Below, piece after piece: positions 27,632 to 38,788 of a DNA stretch of 64,000 nt; the first letter of the stretch is position 1; each line of letters begins with the position of its first letter. The translations under genes and the position numbers were made by a program. A model generated the notes under the pieces. The model did no database searches, was not told where the DNA came from, and saw nothing but the letters and a program-made list of their open reading frames with translations. Source of the DNA: Rahnella aquatilis CIP 78.65 = ATCC 33071 (GTDB taxonomy: Bacteria > Pseudomonadota > Gammaproteobacteria > Enterobacterales > Enterobacteriaceae). The stretch lies in NCBI RefSeq assembly GCF_000241955.1, contig NC_016818.1, positions 4,154,001-4,218,000 on the forward strand, read 5' to 3'.

Positions 27632-27801
27632 CGATTTCTTCCTTTCGGTTTATGAGCCTTAATTACGGCTCTGCACGCCACATTCTTGGTGACGCCTTCT
27701 AACAAATTGTATTGCTGCTGTTTTTACTTTCCTTGTAGCAGAGTACATCGTTTTATTCTGGCTTTTAATCGCCATTCGACATAACTCTCTGTTACGTGAT
27801 A

Positions 27802-28014
27802 TCAAAGCAGTGCTTTAAGCCACTCCGTCCTGAACACACATTTAATATAGTCAAGAATGTCCAGATTAGTAGGGAGATCGTCGAATATGGCCTCTAATGC
27901 AGACAAGTCCGAAGGTTTACGCCAAAATTTGCGCAAAATATCGGCACATTGATCACAAAAAATAAGATCGGGGAAGACATCAGATAAAAAAATGGCTCCC
28001 TTCACAGGAGCCAT
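27802..28014 (-). CDS. Doubtful small ORF (70 codons) between osmY and the chitinase
   Basis: Open frame starting MAPVKGAIFLSDVFPDLIF with a CDQC pair and ending RTEWLKALL. It resembles no family I know. Its ATG lies inside the stem of the chitinase terminator (27990-28016) and there is no Shine-Dalgarno, both arguing against expression from that start. The remaining gap to osmY (27632-27801) should hold the osmY promoter. Confidence 0.2.
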   Translation of the reverse strand: MAPVKGAIFLSDVFPDLIFCDQCADILRKFWRKPSDLSALEAIFDDLPTNLDILDYIKCVFRTEWLKALL

Positions 28015-28016
28015 TT
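27990..28016 (-). terminator. Intrinsic terminator after the chitinase gene
   Basis: AAATGGCTCC and GGAGCCATTT pair around a seven-base loop; on the minus strand the stem runs into seven T. It lies 40 bp past the chitinase stop. Confidence 0.92.
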
Positions 28017-28055
28017 GAGAATTATTGCGTTAAAAATCAGTCTTCAGTTATGGAA

Positions 28056-30611
28056 TTACTGTTTATCCCACGCATCCTGCCAGTTCGTGCCGGTCGCAGG
28101 TGCATATGCCCAGGCCGCCTGACTACACCAACCGGAGTACGGGAAAGGCTTGCATTGATAGATACCACCATCACTGCCTAAGACCCTGGTGCCCGCTACG
28201 TATTTTTCGCTGCTTTGCGGATAAACATATTCATAATCCCCTGCCGCAGTTTTGGCTTTCACCAGAATGGTGGTGGTGGCGGTGTCCGCTAAACCGGTGT
28301 TATCGGTGACGGTCACGTCGACAGTGAAGCGCGTATCGACGGTCACATCCGGTGCGGTGATCACTTCCGTATTGGACGCCGCTCCCTGAGCCGGTGCCAC
28401 TGGCAATCCTGCCGGATTCGTCCACTGATAATGTAAGTCAGCCGGCAGCGAATCAGGATCGGTGACTTTTGCTGTCAGGGTCAGCGATTCGCCAGAATTT
28501 ACGGTATACGTAGGGTCGATTGATATTGAGGGTGCAACGGGTTTAGACGCATCAATCACATTCACACTGGTTTGCGCTGTGGTGCTGCCTTCGCCGTCAC
28601 TTACGGTCAGCGAGAAGGTATATACCGCATTGGTCACCGGTTGCGCCACGTTGAATGTCGCTTTTGCCGAGTCGCTGTTTTGCAGCGTCACTGCCGGCCC
28701 GGAAACTTGCTTCCACTGATACGTCAGGGTATCGCCTTCTTTATCCGTGCTGGCTGAACCGTCGAGCGTGATGACGGAGGTTCCGCTGACTTGCTGAGCA
28801 ATACCGGCATTAGCCACCGGCGGCGTATTGGTTTCTACCGGCGCCGGTGAACCGCTGGTGATTGGCGCAAAGATTTGACTGTAAGCGTACATCGGAGCCT
28901 GTTCCGGCGTCATACCACTGTGTTCCGCCGAAACTTGCCCTGAAATACCCGGCTGGTCACGGGCCACAGACCACGCACCGATCATACCCAGGCCATAATC
29001 TTTCGCCTGCTGGTAGACCAGACGTGCATCGGAAAGATAGAACACTTCACCCTGCACATCGTTATAGCCAATCATCGGCGTTGTTCCCAGCATGGCGTAA
29101 ACCTGTGCGGCACTCTTCTCAGGGTATAAACCTTTCACCTGAGTGAACAGATTATCAATGGCGGACGTAGCACATTTACCGTGAATATTCTGACCTTCAG
29201 TGTTGGCCGACTGACATTGAGCGTTGCCGTAATCCATCGCCATCACGTTAATCCCGGTCAGCACGACGCCCTGATCTTTGGCATCCTGCAACACTTCCAT
29301 CCCTTCGTGAGTTAAACCGGTTGGCAGAACGGGCAGGGTATACCAGATACCGATGTGACGGCCTTCGGCAGCCCAGCGATCCTGCACTAATTTGACAGCA
29401 GCATTACGGCGCTGAACAGATTCTTTATCAGCCAGCCAGTTGCCTTCGATATCGAAGTCAAGCACCTGCAGGTTCAGGTTTTCGACAATGTCATAATAAT
29501 GCTGTTGCAGGTCATTCACGTTATTACAGGCTGCGGCCAGAGGGGCATTGTTCGCACCGCCGATCGACACCATAATATCGCCGCCCGCTTCACGTAGTGC
29601 TTTGATTTTGCTGTACTGTGCGTAATTGGTCACGCTGTAAGCGGTCCCCCATGTCGGCACACAGGTATTGGCGTCTTTAGCGACCATAAAGGCCATGGTG
29701 AAATGATTAACGTTCTGGTTTTTCGCCAAACCCACCAGGTCAGGCTGCATATTTAAGGTGAAATCAACGTATGGCGCATAGAACTGTGCAGGCCATGGAT
29801 TTTTCGGCACGCCAACACGTTCTTTGGTGCCGGTCCAGTCCATATAGACAGCCCACGGTGAAATATCATCAGGTTTCACTTTCTGAACTATTACAGCAGA
29901 CTGGTAATTCTTACCGTTATATTTCACTAAGGAATTAGCAGGATATAATGTATTAATATTTAACGCTGGTGCGTTATCAATTTGTTCCTGTGAATAGGTT
30001 TGTACCGCCCCTGACGGTTTCCACGGACGGCCATTATTTCCCTGAGGATTCTGATTGGCAGGAAGGGACGGATCATTATTTACGGTATAGAACAGCGCTT
30101 CATACATGACGCCGTCTTTCTGAACTTTATCACCCTGATTATAGGTAGCGCTGCTGCTCCAGTTCGGCGTCGGCGCATAAACTACCCACGGATTATTTTC
30201 TGCCGGCGCGAAACTGTGTGCAGGTGTTGCTTTTGACGTTTTGTACGTCATACCATTTGCCAGAACAATATCACCCGTTAAATAATCATGGCTGCTGTCA
30301 TAATCGGCATAATGATCCTGCGTACCGTCACCGGCAATTTCACACACAGTAGGATTGCCATACTGGCTCATTTCCGTGGCGGTTGCGCTGCGCACTTTAC
30401 GCCATGGATTTGCACCCTGATCTTGCTCCGCCGTGCCCGGGCAATTTGTTGCACCGACCCACCAGACATTTGAGTAAACACTGCCGTCAAAAATGACTTC
30501 AAAGGTGTCACCGCCTTCCTGTCCGTTCCACGCTTCAAGGGCAAAAGCGCTGGCCGAGGCCATCGTCAGACCGGCAACACACAGCATCTGTGTGATTTTA
30601 TTCATTTTCAT
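28056..30611 (-). CDS. Secreted GH18 chitinase, multidomain (E. coli ChiA/YheB-like)
   Basis: 851 residues from the ATG at 30611 (AAGGA nine bases upstream). Order: signal peptide ([20 protein letters not shown]); one N-terminal [10 protein letters not shown]...[10 protein letters not shown] module (about 25-90); chitin-binding-like segments; GH18 domain with the catalytic motif D385-F-D-I-E389; a PKD-type domain ([11 protein letters not shown]...[11 protein letters not shown]); a second Ig-like domain; and a C-terminal CBM5/12 module rich in Trp ([14 protein letters not shown]). The core is close to E. coli ChiA, which carries four copies of the N-terminal module and ends after GH18. Export beyond the outer membrane would need a type II secretion system, not seen here. 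Confidence 0.93.
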   Translation of the reverse strand: MKMNKITQMLCVAGLTMASASAFALEAWNGQEGGDTFEVIFDGSVYSNVWWVGATNCPGTAEQDQGANPWRKVRSATATEMSQYGNPTVCEIAGDGTQDHYADYDSSHDYLTGDIVLANGMTYKTSKATPAHSFAPAENNPWVVYAPTPNWSSSATYNQGDKVQKDGVMYEALFYTVNNDPSLPANQNPQGNNGRPWKPSGAVQTYSQEQIDNAPALNINTLYPANSLVKYNGKNYQSAVIVQKVKPDDISPWAVYMDWTGTKERVGVPKNPWPAQFYAPYVDFTLNMQPDLVGLAKNQNVNHFTMAFMVAKDANTCVPTWGTAYSVTNYAQYSKIKALREAGGDIMVSIGGANNAPLAAACNNVNDLQQHYYDIVENLNLQVLDFDIEGNWLADKESVQRRNAAVKLVQDRWAAEGRHIGIWYTLPVLPTGLTHEGMEVLQDAKDQGVVLTGINVMAMDYGNAQCQSANTEGQNIHGKCATSAIDNLFTQVKGLYPEKSAAQVYAMLGTTPMIGYNDVQGEVFYLSDARLVYQQAKDYGLGMIGAWSVARDQPGISGQVSAEHSGMTPEQAPMYAYSQIFAPITSGSPAPVETNTPPVANAGIAQQVSGTSVITLDGSASTDKEGDTLTYQWKQVSGPAVTLQNSDSAKATFNVAQPVTNAVYTFSLTVSDGEGSTTAQTSVNVIDASKPVAPSISIDPTYTVNSGESLTLTAKVTDPDSLPADLHYQWTNPAGLPVAPAQGAASNTEVITAPDVTVDTRFTVDVTVTDNTGLADTATTTILVKAKTAAGDYEYVYPQSSEKYVAGTRVLGSDGGIYQCKPFPYSGWCSQAAWAYAPATGTNWQDAWDKQ

Positions 30612-30980
30612 AACTACATTCCTTATATATATATCATTGCACGGCGGGATATTCATTGGATACATATATGTTTCATGAGAAAACATATTTGAAACCATGT
30701 TAAATTAAGATTTTTATTATCACCCTATAAAAATAAAGCATGAATTAATTGCGATGCATATTAAATAAATATGGAGTGATTGGGTTCCCGCGTATAATGA
30801 CATATCTATTCAGAAACAGACCAACCTAAAATTAACTAATCGTACTAATAATTACAATTAAGTTCATTTAATAAGTCAGCTATATTTTTTACTGCAAAAT
30901 ATACAAATATATAATAAGCATTTCGCTTTACAGAAATAAATTAATATATAATTTATTAATACTTCATTAAGAAACAATAA
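30612..30980. other. AT-rich region upstream of the chitinase gene
   Basis: 369 bp, extremely AT-rich, with no coding frame of note. It must hold the chitinase promoter. AT-richness of this degree is typical of H-NS-silenced chitinase promoters (family knowledge from E. coli chiA), but no specific site was assigned. Confidence 0.4.
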
Positions 30981-31006
30981 AAAAGGCGACATAAGCGTCG
31001 CCTTTT
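30981..31006 (-). terminator. Intrinsic terminator after prfC
   Basis: AAAAGGCGAC-ATAAGC-GTCGCCTTTT: a ten-pair stem with T runs on both strands, 16 bp after the prfC stop. Confidence 0.92.
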
Positions 31007-31022
31007 CAGAAACAGGAATGAA

Positions 31023-32612
31023 TTAATGTTCGCGGGTTTTACGGAATTTCACTTCAGGGTAACGCTCTGAAGCCAGATTCAGGTTCACCATAGTGGGGGC
31101 GATATACGCTAAGTTATCACCGCCATCCAGTGCGAGGTTGGTTTCGTTCTTACGTTTAAATTCTTCGAATTTCTTCACGTCGCTACACTCCACCCAGCGG
31201 GCAGTCGAGACGTTCACAGATTCGTAAATTGCTTCCACGTTGTATTCGCTTTTCAGACGCGCCACGACCACTTCAAACTGCAGCACGCCGACCGCACCGA
31301 CGATCAAATCGTTGTTGGCAATCGGACGGAAGACCTGTACTGCGCCTTCTTCTGAAAGCTGTACCAGACCTTTCAGCAGCTGTTTCTGTTTCAGCGGGTC
31401 ACGCAGGCGGATACGACGGAACAGTTCAGGGGCGAAGTTAGGAATGCCGGTGAACTTCATGTTCTCACCCTGAGTAAAGGTGTCGCCAATCTGAATCGTG
31501 CCGTGGTTATGCAGACCAATGATATCGCCCGGATAGGCTTCTTCAACATGAGAGCGATCACCGGCCATAAAGGTCAGCGCATCGGAAATCACCACGTCTT
31601 TACCGGTACGTACCTGACGCAGCTTCATGCCTTTTTCATATTTGCCGGATACCACACGCATGAACGCCACGCGGTCGCGGTGTTTCGGATCCATGTTGGC
31701 CTGAATTTTAAACACGAAACCCGTGAATTTTTCATCATCCGCTTTCACTTCGCGCAGGTCAGTTTTACGTGGCATCGGCGCAGGCGCCCAATCCACCAGA
31801 CCATCAAGCATATGGTCGACACCAAAGTTACCGAGCGCGGTACCAAAGAATACCGGCGTCAGTTCTCCTTGCAGGAACGCTTCGTGATCAAATTCATGCG
31901 ATGCACCCTGCACCAGTTCCAGCTCATCACGCAGTTGCGCAGCCAGATCTTCGCCCACGGCAGCATCCAGATCAGGATTATTCAGGCCTTTGACCACCCG
32001 AACTTCCTGAATGGTGTGACCTTTACCGGTCTGATACAGATACACTTCGTCTTTATAAAGGTGATAAACCCCTTTGAACAATTTACCGCAGCCGATCGGC
32101 CAGGTAATCGGAGAACAGGCGATCTTCAGCTCGCGCTCCACTTCGTCCATCACTTCCATCGGGTCACGGATATCACGGTCAAGTTTGTTCATGAAAGTCA
32201 GGATCGGCGTATCGCGCAGACGGGTCACTTCCATCAGCTTACGGGTACGATCCTCGACACCTTTTGCGGCGTCGATCACCATCAGACAGCAGTCAACGGC
32301 AGTCAGGGTACGGTAGGTATCTTCGGAGAAGTCTTCGTGCCCAGGGGTATCGAGCAGGTTAACCAGACACTGTTTGTACGGGAACTGCATCACGGATGTG
32401 GTAATGGAAATACCACGTTGTTTTTCCATTTCCATCCAGTCGGATTTGGCGTGATGGCTGGAGCCACGGCCTTTTACGGTACCGGCGGTTTGAATGGCCT
32501 GTCCGAATAACAGAACTTTTTCGGTAATGGTGGTTTTACCAGCATCGGGGTGAGAGATGATGGCAAATGTGCGGCGCTTAGCCACTTCAAGGGCGTATTC
32601 ACTTGGAGACAT
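31023..32612 (-). CDS. prfC: Peptide chain release factor 3
   Basis: 529 residues, as in E. coli RF3. Translational GTPase that recycles RF1/RF2 after peptide release. G1 [11 protein letters not shown]3 [11 protein letters not shown]4 TFMNKLDRD, plus domain II/III sequence such as [20 protein letters not shown]. The ATG at 32612 gives the family length; a GTG 15 codons upstream is in frame but adds unconserved residues. The Shine-Dalgarno is weak. Downstream of the hipBA module where E. coli has yjjG. Confidence 0.97.
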   Translation of the reverse strand: MSPSEYALEVAKRRTFAIISHPDAGKTTITEKVLLFGQAIQTAGTVKGRGSSHHAKSDWMEMEKQRGISITTSVMQFPYKQCLVNLLDTPGHEDFSEDTYRTLTAVDCCLMVIDAAKGVEDRTRKLMEVTRLRDTPILTFMNKLDRDIRDPMEVMDEVERELKIACSPITWPIGCGKLFKGVYHLYKDEVYLYQTGKGHTIQEVRVVKGLNNPDLDAAVGEDLAAQLRDELELVQGASHEFDHEAFLQGELTPVFFGTALGNFGVDHMLDGLVDWAPAPMPRKTDLREVKADDEKFTGFVFKIQANMDPKHRDRVAFMRVVSGKYEKGMKLRQVRTGKDVVISDALTFMAGDRSHVEEAYPGDIIGLHNHGTIQIGDTFTQGENMKFTGIPNFAPELFRRIRLRDPLKQKQLLKGLVQLSEEGAVQVFRPIANNDLIVGAVGVLQFEVVVARLKSEYNVEAIYESVNVSTARWVECSDVKKFEEFKRKNETNLALDGGDNLAYIAPTMVNLNLASERYPEVKFRKTREH

Positions 32613-32772
32613 GTTTTTCACGTTTCTGCGGTTGGTCCGCCCTGCATAGGATTTCACACCACGTCAGAGGTGACGTCAGGCAAAGCGGTAATAAAAGTTA
32701 TAGCCGGCTATTTTCACTGATTTAGACGGGATGGGCAATCAATGGTTTCTTTGTGTTCTGTTCAAGAAAATC

Positions 32773-34032
32773 TCAAAGCCTGAAGTCGGTGGACAACGAG
32801 GCCCAGTGGCGTCTTAAAATGACTTTATGCGCATCAGCCATAGGCAGAGAATCAAGCCTGTCTGACCATTCTTTGCGTGCAATGTTAAGCACATCATTCA
32901 GATGTACTTTTATCGCAGGCCAGGAGACGCCAATACGATTAGCCCATTTTTCAAAAGTGGAGAAATCGATAACAGCCCAGCGTTTTTCTTTGGCCATATT
33001 CAGTGCCACGCCGTCTTCATCCTGCATATACATTCGTGTACTCACAATGTCATAAGCAGGAGAAAGTCTGGCGTTCAGTCCGTCCGGATAAATGACTGAC
33101 CAGTTTTTTAAATGTGCATCACCATTCCCCAGCAGAATATTGACCAGTAACCGGCGCGCCATTTGCTGCACATCAGATAACCCTGCAGACGCCACGCGGG
33201 CGAGCAGAACCGCGATTTGCTCATAGTTATGGCGTACGTATTTGTCATGAGCATACACCTCAAAGATTTGCGCGAAGTCTTCTGTATGGATGCGACCAGA
33301 CACGCCCCGGTCAAAACGTTTGATGCTAAAAGCAAAAGGTTCATCAGGCAGACGAATGTCAGGTAAATTTTCGATGGCAGAAAGTCCGACCAGTTTGATT
33401 TCCGGCACATCGATGCCAACGCTTGCCGCCAGCGTCATTGCGGTGAATTCGTTTTCAGCGAGAAAAGGATGTACGACAGAAGGTGTTTTTATAATCCAGC
33501 TATCTTCTCCAACCTCTGTACTCACATTAAATCTCCCTCCTTCCATTAATGCGGAAAATTTCATCTGCACTCCCGCAAGCGAAAACTTATCAGCCCGTTG
33601 GCGAACATCAATCTGGACAGGTTCTAATCTGCCTTCACGAGATGCCTTAACCCAGTCGGGCAATTCGCCTAATGCGACTGCCCTGGCAGAAAGTGCACCG
33701 GGAAGATTCTTAGCGGTATAAGCCAGCAAAGGAAATTCAGAATCACGATGGATCTTGAGCGCCTGAGCCATCCATTCCCGCAAAGTCCCTTCGGGAAGCA
33801 AATTGGAAAGTACAGGCGGAAGTCGCAGGGTTGAACCCAAGGGAGACTGCAAATATGTTGAGCGCATTTTTTGCGCCAGTGTAAAGACGGGTCTCTCACT
33901 TTCCGCCAATGCTGCATATTCAGGATCAAAAGTGAGAATATTTCGGTTCCCTGAATAATGCGCGACGACACCTATGCGTTGCTCATGAATATACAACGTC
34001 AGCGCTTCAACAGACGCGGTCCGGAGACTCAT
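32773..34032 (-). CDS. hipA: HipA-family toxin kinase
   Basis: 419 residues. HipA fold: N-terminal subdomain (LTLYIHEQRIGVVAHY, LPPVLSNLLPEG), the Ser-containing P-loop FSLAGVQMKFSAL equivalent to the region that autophosphorylates in E. coli HipA, catalytic D305 in GNGDAHLKNWS and metal ligand D328 in AYDIVS. Such kinases inactivate GltX or other synthetases and induce dormancy; the target here is not readable. ATG at 34032 with GGAGG seven bases upstream, two bases after the hipB stop. Longer than many HipA relatives of this subgroup but intact, with no missing catalytic residue. Confidence 0.9.
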   Translation of the reverse strand: MSLRTASVEALTLYIHEQRIGVVAHYSGNRNILTFDPEYAALAESERPVFTLAQKMRSTYLQSPLGSTLRLPPVLSNLLPEGTLREWMAQALKIHRDSEFPLLAYTAKNLPGALSARAVALGELPDWVKASREGRLEPVQIDVRQRADKFSLAGVQMKFSALMEGGRFNVSTEVGEDSWIIKTPSVVHPFLAENEFTAMTLAASVGIDVPEIKLVGLSAIENLPDIRLPDEPFAFSIKRFDRGVSGRIHTEDFAQIFEVYAHDKYVRHNYEQIAVLLARVASAGLSDVQQMARRLLVNILLGNGDAHLKNWSVIYPDGLNARLSPAYDIVSTRMYMQDEDGVALNMAKEKRWAVIDFSTFEKWANRIGVSWPAIKVHLNDVLNIARKEWSDRLDSLPMADAHKVILRRHWASLSTDFRL

Positions 34033-34034
34033 CT

Positions 34035-34358
34035 TCAATCCTCCAGATCACGCAATATATCCTGCCACTCGTTATGCCCGCGGTCTGCATTCTCATCAGC
34101 GGGTTTATTGCTTCCGTCAAAAGGTGAATGAAGTATTTCCTCTACTTTCGCCACCTGTTTTAAGGGCACCAATATTAATTCAAGATCCATCCCTTCAAGA
34201 ATGCGCAGTAATGTCGATAGACGTGGGTCACCGCCAGCTTCAATACGCTGGTATTGCTGCTGGGACATACCGATCCGCATCAGCATGTCTTTCTGACTCA
34301 GATCCAGTTGCAACCGTCGTTGTTTAAGCAGTTCAGGAAGTTGTTTGAGGGTTTTCAT
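34035..34358 (-). CDS. hipB: HipB-family antitoxin and repressor
   Basis: 107 residues. XRE helix-turn-helix at about 10-65 (RRLQLDLSQKDMLMRIGMSQQQYQRIEAGG), then a hydrophilic tail ending EWQDILRDLED. Like HipB proteins it should neutralise HipA and repress the operon. Five palindromes fill the DNA between its start and rimI. The E. coli HipB operator core (TATCC-N8-GGATA) is not present, so DNA specificity differs. Confidence 0.9.
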   Translation of the reverse strand: MKTLKQLPELLKQRRLQLDLSQKDMLMRIGMSQQQYQRIEAGGDPRLSTLLRILEGMDLELILVPLKQVAKVEEILHSPFDGSNKPADENADRGHNEWQDILRDLED

Positions 34359-34381
34359 CAGGTTTCTCGCTACGTCGCCTC

Positions 34382-34519
34382 ACAACACACTAGTTGTTAT
34401 TTCCCATAAAAACAACTCAAGTATTGTTTCAAACTTCAAAAAACAACTCATTAGTTGTAATGAAACTCAATTACAATAAATGCGTTGTAATCCCGAAGGC
34501 TTTACAACTCATACGTTGT
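34382..34519 (-). promoter_or_regulatory. Array of five hipBA operators, ACAAC-N6-GTTGT
   Basis: Five 16-bp palindromes start at 34382, 34412, 34443, 34473 and 34504. Three have perfect ACAAC/GTTGT arms; the second has ATTGT and the fourth ACAAT, each one base off. Steps are 30, 31, 30 and 31 bp, close to three helical turns, so all face the same side of the helix. The array occupies nearly all of the hipB-rimI gap, the last site ending two bases before the rimI stop. Inference: HipB binds cooperatively and represses hipBA. Confidence 0.85.
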
Positions 34520-34521
34520 TT

Positions 34522-34965
34522 TTAGCCCAGCGGCAACGCCATCATAATGGCATCTTCGCGGCCTTGTGCGGCGGGATAGTAATTACGGCGAATGGAGAGT
34601 TCATTAAAACCAAGGCTTTCATAGAGCGCGATCGCTTTGGCGTTGGAAGCACGGACTTCAAGCCATAACGTAAAAACATCTTTCTGCTCAAGTTGTTGTA
34701 TCACCTCTTCCAGCAACATGCGGCCTAAGCCCTGTCGCTGAAAAGCCGGATCGATAGCGATATTAAACAGTGTGGCTTCATCGAGCACGATTTGGGTGAT
34801 GGCAAAACCCGCCATCACCTCGCCCTGCATGATTTTGAGGTTCAGATAGCGCTCGCCCTGATTGCTGGCAAGCGTTTTTTCAGTCCATGGAAAGGCATGA
34901 CTGGCTTGTTCGATGGCGAATGCACGGGGAAGATCAGCGGGCGTCAGGATAGAAATGTTGTTCAT
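34522..34965 (-). CDS. rimI: Ribosomal protein S18 alanine N-acetyltransferase
   Basis: 147 residues (E. coli 148). GNAT enzyme acetylating the N-terminal alanine of S18. Acetyl-CoA loop RQGLGRMLL, then LEVRASNAKAIALYESLGF and RRNYYPAAQGREDAIMM. Start MNNISIL at 34965 lies inside the 3' end of holD (32-bp overlap), as in E. coli; the overlap implies coupled translation. Confidence 0.96.
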   Translation of the reverse strand: MNNISILTPADLPRAFAIEQASHAFPWTEKTLASNQGERYLNLKIMQGEVMAGFAITQIVLDEATLFNIAIDPAFQRQGLGRMLLEEVIQQLEQKDVFTLWLEVRASNAKAIALYESLGFNELSIRRNYYPAAQGREDAIMMALPLG

Positions 34966-35347
34966 TTTCACAGATCTGCTGCCAGAGCGCACGTTTGGCG
35001 CCGGCGTCTTGATAGAGTTCGGCCAGGGCCGGACTGGAGAGCTGCGGGCCAGCGAGAGTCAGCGGTTCGCTTAACCCCAGCCGCCAGATATTGCAGCGGG
35101 TATCTTCAGGTAACATGGCGACCTGTTCTGGCGTCAGGCGGTAAACCTGTGATTCTGTTAGCGCCAGGCTGCGTAAAACATCCCTGACCAGCGGATCATC
35201 TTCTGCTGGCGGAACGGCGGCGACAATCAACAATTGGGTTTGTGCAGGCAGACTGACCGCCACTTCGCCTTGTAATACCGCAGGCCGGCGCAACGTCCAC
35301 TGGGTAATGCCCAGCTGTTGTAACAATGTATCTCGTCTGGATGCCAT
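34934..35347 (-). CDS. holD: DNA polymerase III psi subunit
   Basis: 137 residues, E. coli length. Starts [17 protein letters not shown], matching the E. coli [17 protein letters not shown], and ends [18 protein letters not shown]. Psi links the clamp-loader complex to chi and SSB. The frame extends nine codons upstream but without conserved residues. Overlaps rimI and is divergent from rsmC. Confidence 0.95.
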   Translation of the reverse strand: MASRRDTLLQQLGITQWTLRRPAVLQGEVAVSLPAQTQLLIVAAVPPAEDDPLVRDVLRSLALTESQVYRLTPEQVAMLPEDTRCNIWRLGLSEPLTLAGPQLSSPALAELYQDAGAKRALWQQICENEQHFYPDAR

Positions 35348-35486
35348 GCCTGATCCCTGCGGGTTGAAGTACAAAAAGCCCGGCTATGCTAGCAAACACA
35401 TCGAACATGCGCCAATAAACCTCGAATACTCAATCAGGGGCGAAAAGTATATAATCGCGGGCCAAACCCTGAGGAGCCTTATCCTG

Positions 35487-36533
35487 ATGTCTGCATTAAC
35501 TCCGGCCAGTGAAGTCATACTGCGCCATAGCGAAGAATTTGAAGGCCGCCGCGTCCTGTTCGCCGGTGACTTACAAGACAGCCTGCCTGCTGAAATTGAC
35601 GCCGAAGAAGTCCGCGTCCACACCAATATGTATCACCACTGGCAGATGCTCAGCAAAGCGCTGGGAGAAAACGTTCAGTTTGGCTTAGTCGCTGATGCTG
35701 AATTCATCGCGCCGTGCGATGTGCTCGTCTATTACTGGCCGAAGAGCAAACTGGAAGCAAAATTCCAGCTGTTCAACTTACTGTCACACCTGCCGGTCGG
35801 CATTGATGTGTTTGTCATCGGTGAAAACCGCAGTGGCGTTCGCAGTGCGGAAACCACGCTGGAAGGCCTGTGCGAACTGAGCAAAATCGACAGCGCACGC
35901 CGTTGCGGTTTGTATCATGGTCGTCTGGAAAAACAGCCTGAGTTTGATGCTGACGGCTGGTGGGATCAGTACATGGTCGAAGAAGTGACCATTAAAACCC
36001 TGCCGGGCGTATTCAGCCGTGAAGGTCTGGACAGCGGAAGCCTGTTGCTGATCAACAGTTTCGAAGAGCCGGTGAAAGGTAAAGTGCTGGATGTCGCCTG
36101 CGGTTCCGGCGTGCTGGCTTCTGTGCTGGCCATGTACTCGCCGAAGATGAAAATCACGCTGAGTGATGTGAGCGCGGCCGCTATCGAAGCCAGCCGCGCC
36201 ACGCTGGCGGCGAACGATCTGCCAGGCGAAGTCATCGCCAGCAATGTCTATTCCGACATTGCCGGACGTTTCGATATGATCATCTCCAACCCGCCATTCC
36301 ACGAAGGTCTGCAAACCAGCCTGACGGCAGCGGAGCAACTGATCCGTGGTGCGGTAAGCCATCTGAATATCGGCGGCGAACTGCGTATTGTGGCGAATGC
36401 CTTCCTGCCTTACGCCGCCCTGCTTGATGACACCTTTGGCAGCCACGAAGTGCTGGCACAAAATGGCCGCTTCAAGGTGTACCGGGCCGTACGTGGACGT
36501 CCACCGCGCGATCTGAAAAAGAAAAAACGTTAA
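35487..36533 (+). CDS. rsmC: 16S rRNA m2G1207 methyltransferase
   Basis: 348 residues (E. coli 343). Methylates G1207 of 16S rRNA in the 30S subunit. Two related methyltransferase domains; the C-terminal active one has the SAM motif [16 protein letters not shown] and the catalytic NPPF motif (SNPPFHEG). ATG at 35487, with GAGGAG upstream. The frame is open 60 codons further back, but that part overlaps holD antisense and is not conserved. Confidence 0.96.
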   Translation: MSALTPASEVILRHSEEFEGRRVLFAGDLQDSLPAEIDAEEVRVHTNMYHHWQMLSKALGENVQFGLVADAEFIAPCDVLVYYWPKSKLEAKFQLFNLLSHLPVGIDVFVIGENRSGVRSAETTLEGLCELSKIDSARRCGLYHGRLEKQPEFDADGWWDQYMVEEVTIKTLPGVFSREGLDSGSLLLINSFEEPVKGKVLDVACGSGVLASVLAMYSPKMKITLSDVSAAAIEASRATLAANDLPGEVIASNVYSDIAGRFDMIISNPPFHEGLQTSLTAAEQLIRGAVSHLNIGGELRIVANAFLPYAALLDDTFGSHEVLAQNGRFKVYRAVRGRPPRDLKKKKR

Positions 36534-36537
36534 TCAG

Positions 36538-37530
<993 letters not shown>

Positions 37531-37655
37531 CGGTTTTTCCTTATGACACAGAGAGAAGAAGTAACGGGATAAAGTGTGGTTGTTCTTTCAGGAAAGATAA
37601 ATCAGCAAAAACGTGCAACACTGTTCATAAATTGCAAACAATCACCGGGAACGTT

Positions 37656-38594
37656 ATGGATCAAATTCAGGCGATGAAAATCTTCATCCGCATTGCTGAA
37701 CTGGAAAGTTTCAGCCGGGCGGCGGAAGACCTAAATGTGCCACGCGCCACGGTCAGTACCACCCTGAAACGTCTGGAACAACGACTGGGTGTCCGCCTGT
37801 TTCTGCGCACGACGCGGCAGGTCAAAATCACCGACGAAGGCAAAATCTATTATCAACGCTGCCTGCAATTGATTTCGGCGCTGGAAGAATCTGACGCCCT
37901 GTTTGCACATCACAAAAACCAGCCCGCTGGCATTGTCCGCATCGACATGCCGCATTCTCTGGCGCGCGTGATGGTGATCCCCGCGCTGCAGGCGTTTTAC
38001 CAGCGCTATCCGCAAATAACCCTGAGCCTCAGCGCCAATGACAACGCCATCAATCTGCTCGATCAGGGAGTAGATTGTGTGGTGCGCGCATGGCCATCAG
38101 AAGATGACAATCTGCAGTCGCGCCATCTGGCGGATTTGAAACAAATCACCTGCGCCTCTCCCGGCTATTTAGCGAAATTTGGTACGCCGCAGTCGCCGGA
38201 AGATCTCGCCGGGCATCAGGCAGTGGGCTATTTCTTTGCCCACCAGCGGGCAGATTCACATCTGGAATTCGTGACTGCCGGAAAGAGGGAAAAGCATCAA
38301 CTCGCCAGCACACTGACCGTCAGTGGCGCTGACGCGTATGTCGCCGCCGCAAAAGCGGGCTTTGGGCTGATTCAGGCATCGGAACTGGCAATGGGGCAGG
38401 AACTGGCCAGGGGAGAACTGGTGGAAGTGCTGCATCAGCACCTTCCGCCGCCGATGCCGTTGTACATCATGTATCCGCCCGGCCGCTTCCTGGCACCGAG
38501 GATCCGCGTGCTGCTGGACTGGCTGATCTCGCTGTTTTCCAGCCCTGCCGGCCCGGTGAGTCAGAACCCCATTATTGGAAAAATCGTTGATTAA
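37656..38594 (+). CDS. LysR-family transcriptional regulator
   Basis: 312 residues. N-terminal winged helix IAELESFSRAAEDLNVPRATVSTTLKRLEQRLG, then RLFLRTTRQVKITDEG; effector domain follows. The ATG at 37656 (GGGA six bases upstream) gives the standard LTTR start MDQIQAMKIFIRI. Divergent from the aldo/keto reductase gene, so probably its activator or repressor. Inducer unknown. Confidence 0.9.
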   Translation: MDQIQAMKIFIRIAELESFSRAAEDLNVPRATVSTTLKRLEQRLGVRLFLRTTRQVKITDEGKIYYQRCLQLISALEESDALFAHHKNQPAGIVRIDMPHSLARVMVIPALQAFYQRYPQITLSLSANDNAINLLDQGVDCVVRAWPSEDDNLQSRHLADLKQITCASPGYLAKFGTPQSPEDLAGHQAVGYFFAHQRADSHLEFVTAGKREKHQLASTLTVSGADAYVAAAKAGFGLIQASELAMGQELARGELVEVLHQHLPPPMPLYIMYPPGRFLAPRIRVLLDWLISLFSSPAGPVSQNPIIGKIVD

Positions 38595-38690
38595 ACCATC
38601 GATTAACCTGACGACGCTCTGAGACATTGAACCATTCACCATGAATATGCTCTTTTTTACATCAAACGTCCGAAATGGGGGAAATAACTA

Positions 38691-38718
38691 TTGACGCCTG
38701 TGGGAAAATCTCTAGAAT
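38691..38718 (+). promoter_or_regulatory. Promoter of the tRNA-Leu array, stringent type
   Basis: TTGACG, 16-bp spacer, TAGAAT, followed at once by the GC-rich TCGCCCCCG discriminator. A GC-rich discriminator is the known signature of ppGpp-inhibited stable-RNA promoters. The first tRNA begins about 64 bp past the predicted start. Confidence 0.85.
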
Positions 38719-38788
38719 TCGCCCCCGTGGTTGTGTTACTTGCTGATGACATTCCGATGAATGCGTCAACACAGTAATCAATTGGAAC

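Noticed and set aside
34382..34519. Reading the five hipBA palindromes as a short CRISPR-like array
   Set aside because: Units are 16-bp palindromes with 14-15 bp gaps, spacers too short and no cas genes; operator array is the better reading.
35784..36461. 225-codon minus-strand frame inside rsmC
   Set aside because: Complement of conserved RsmC methyltransferase codons; no ribosome site or recognisable domain.
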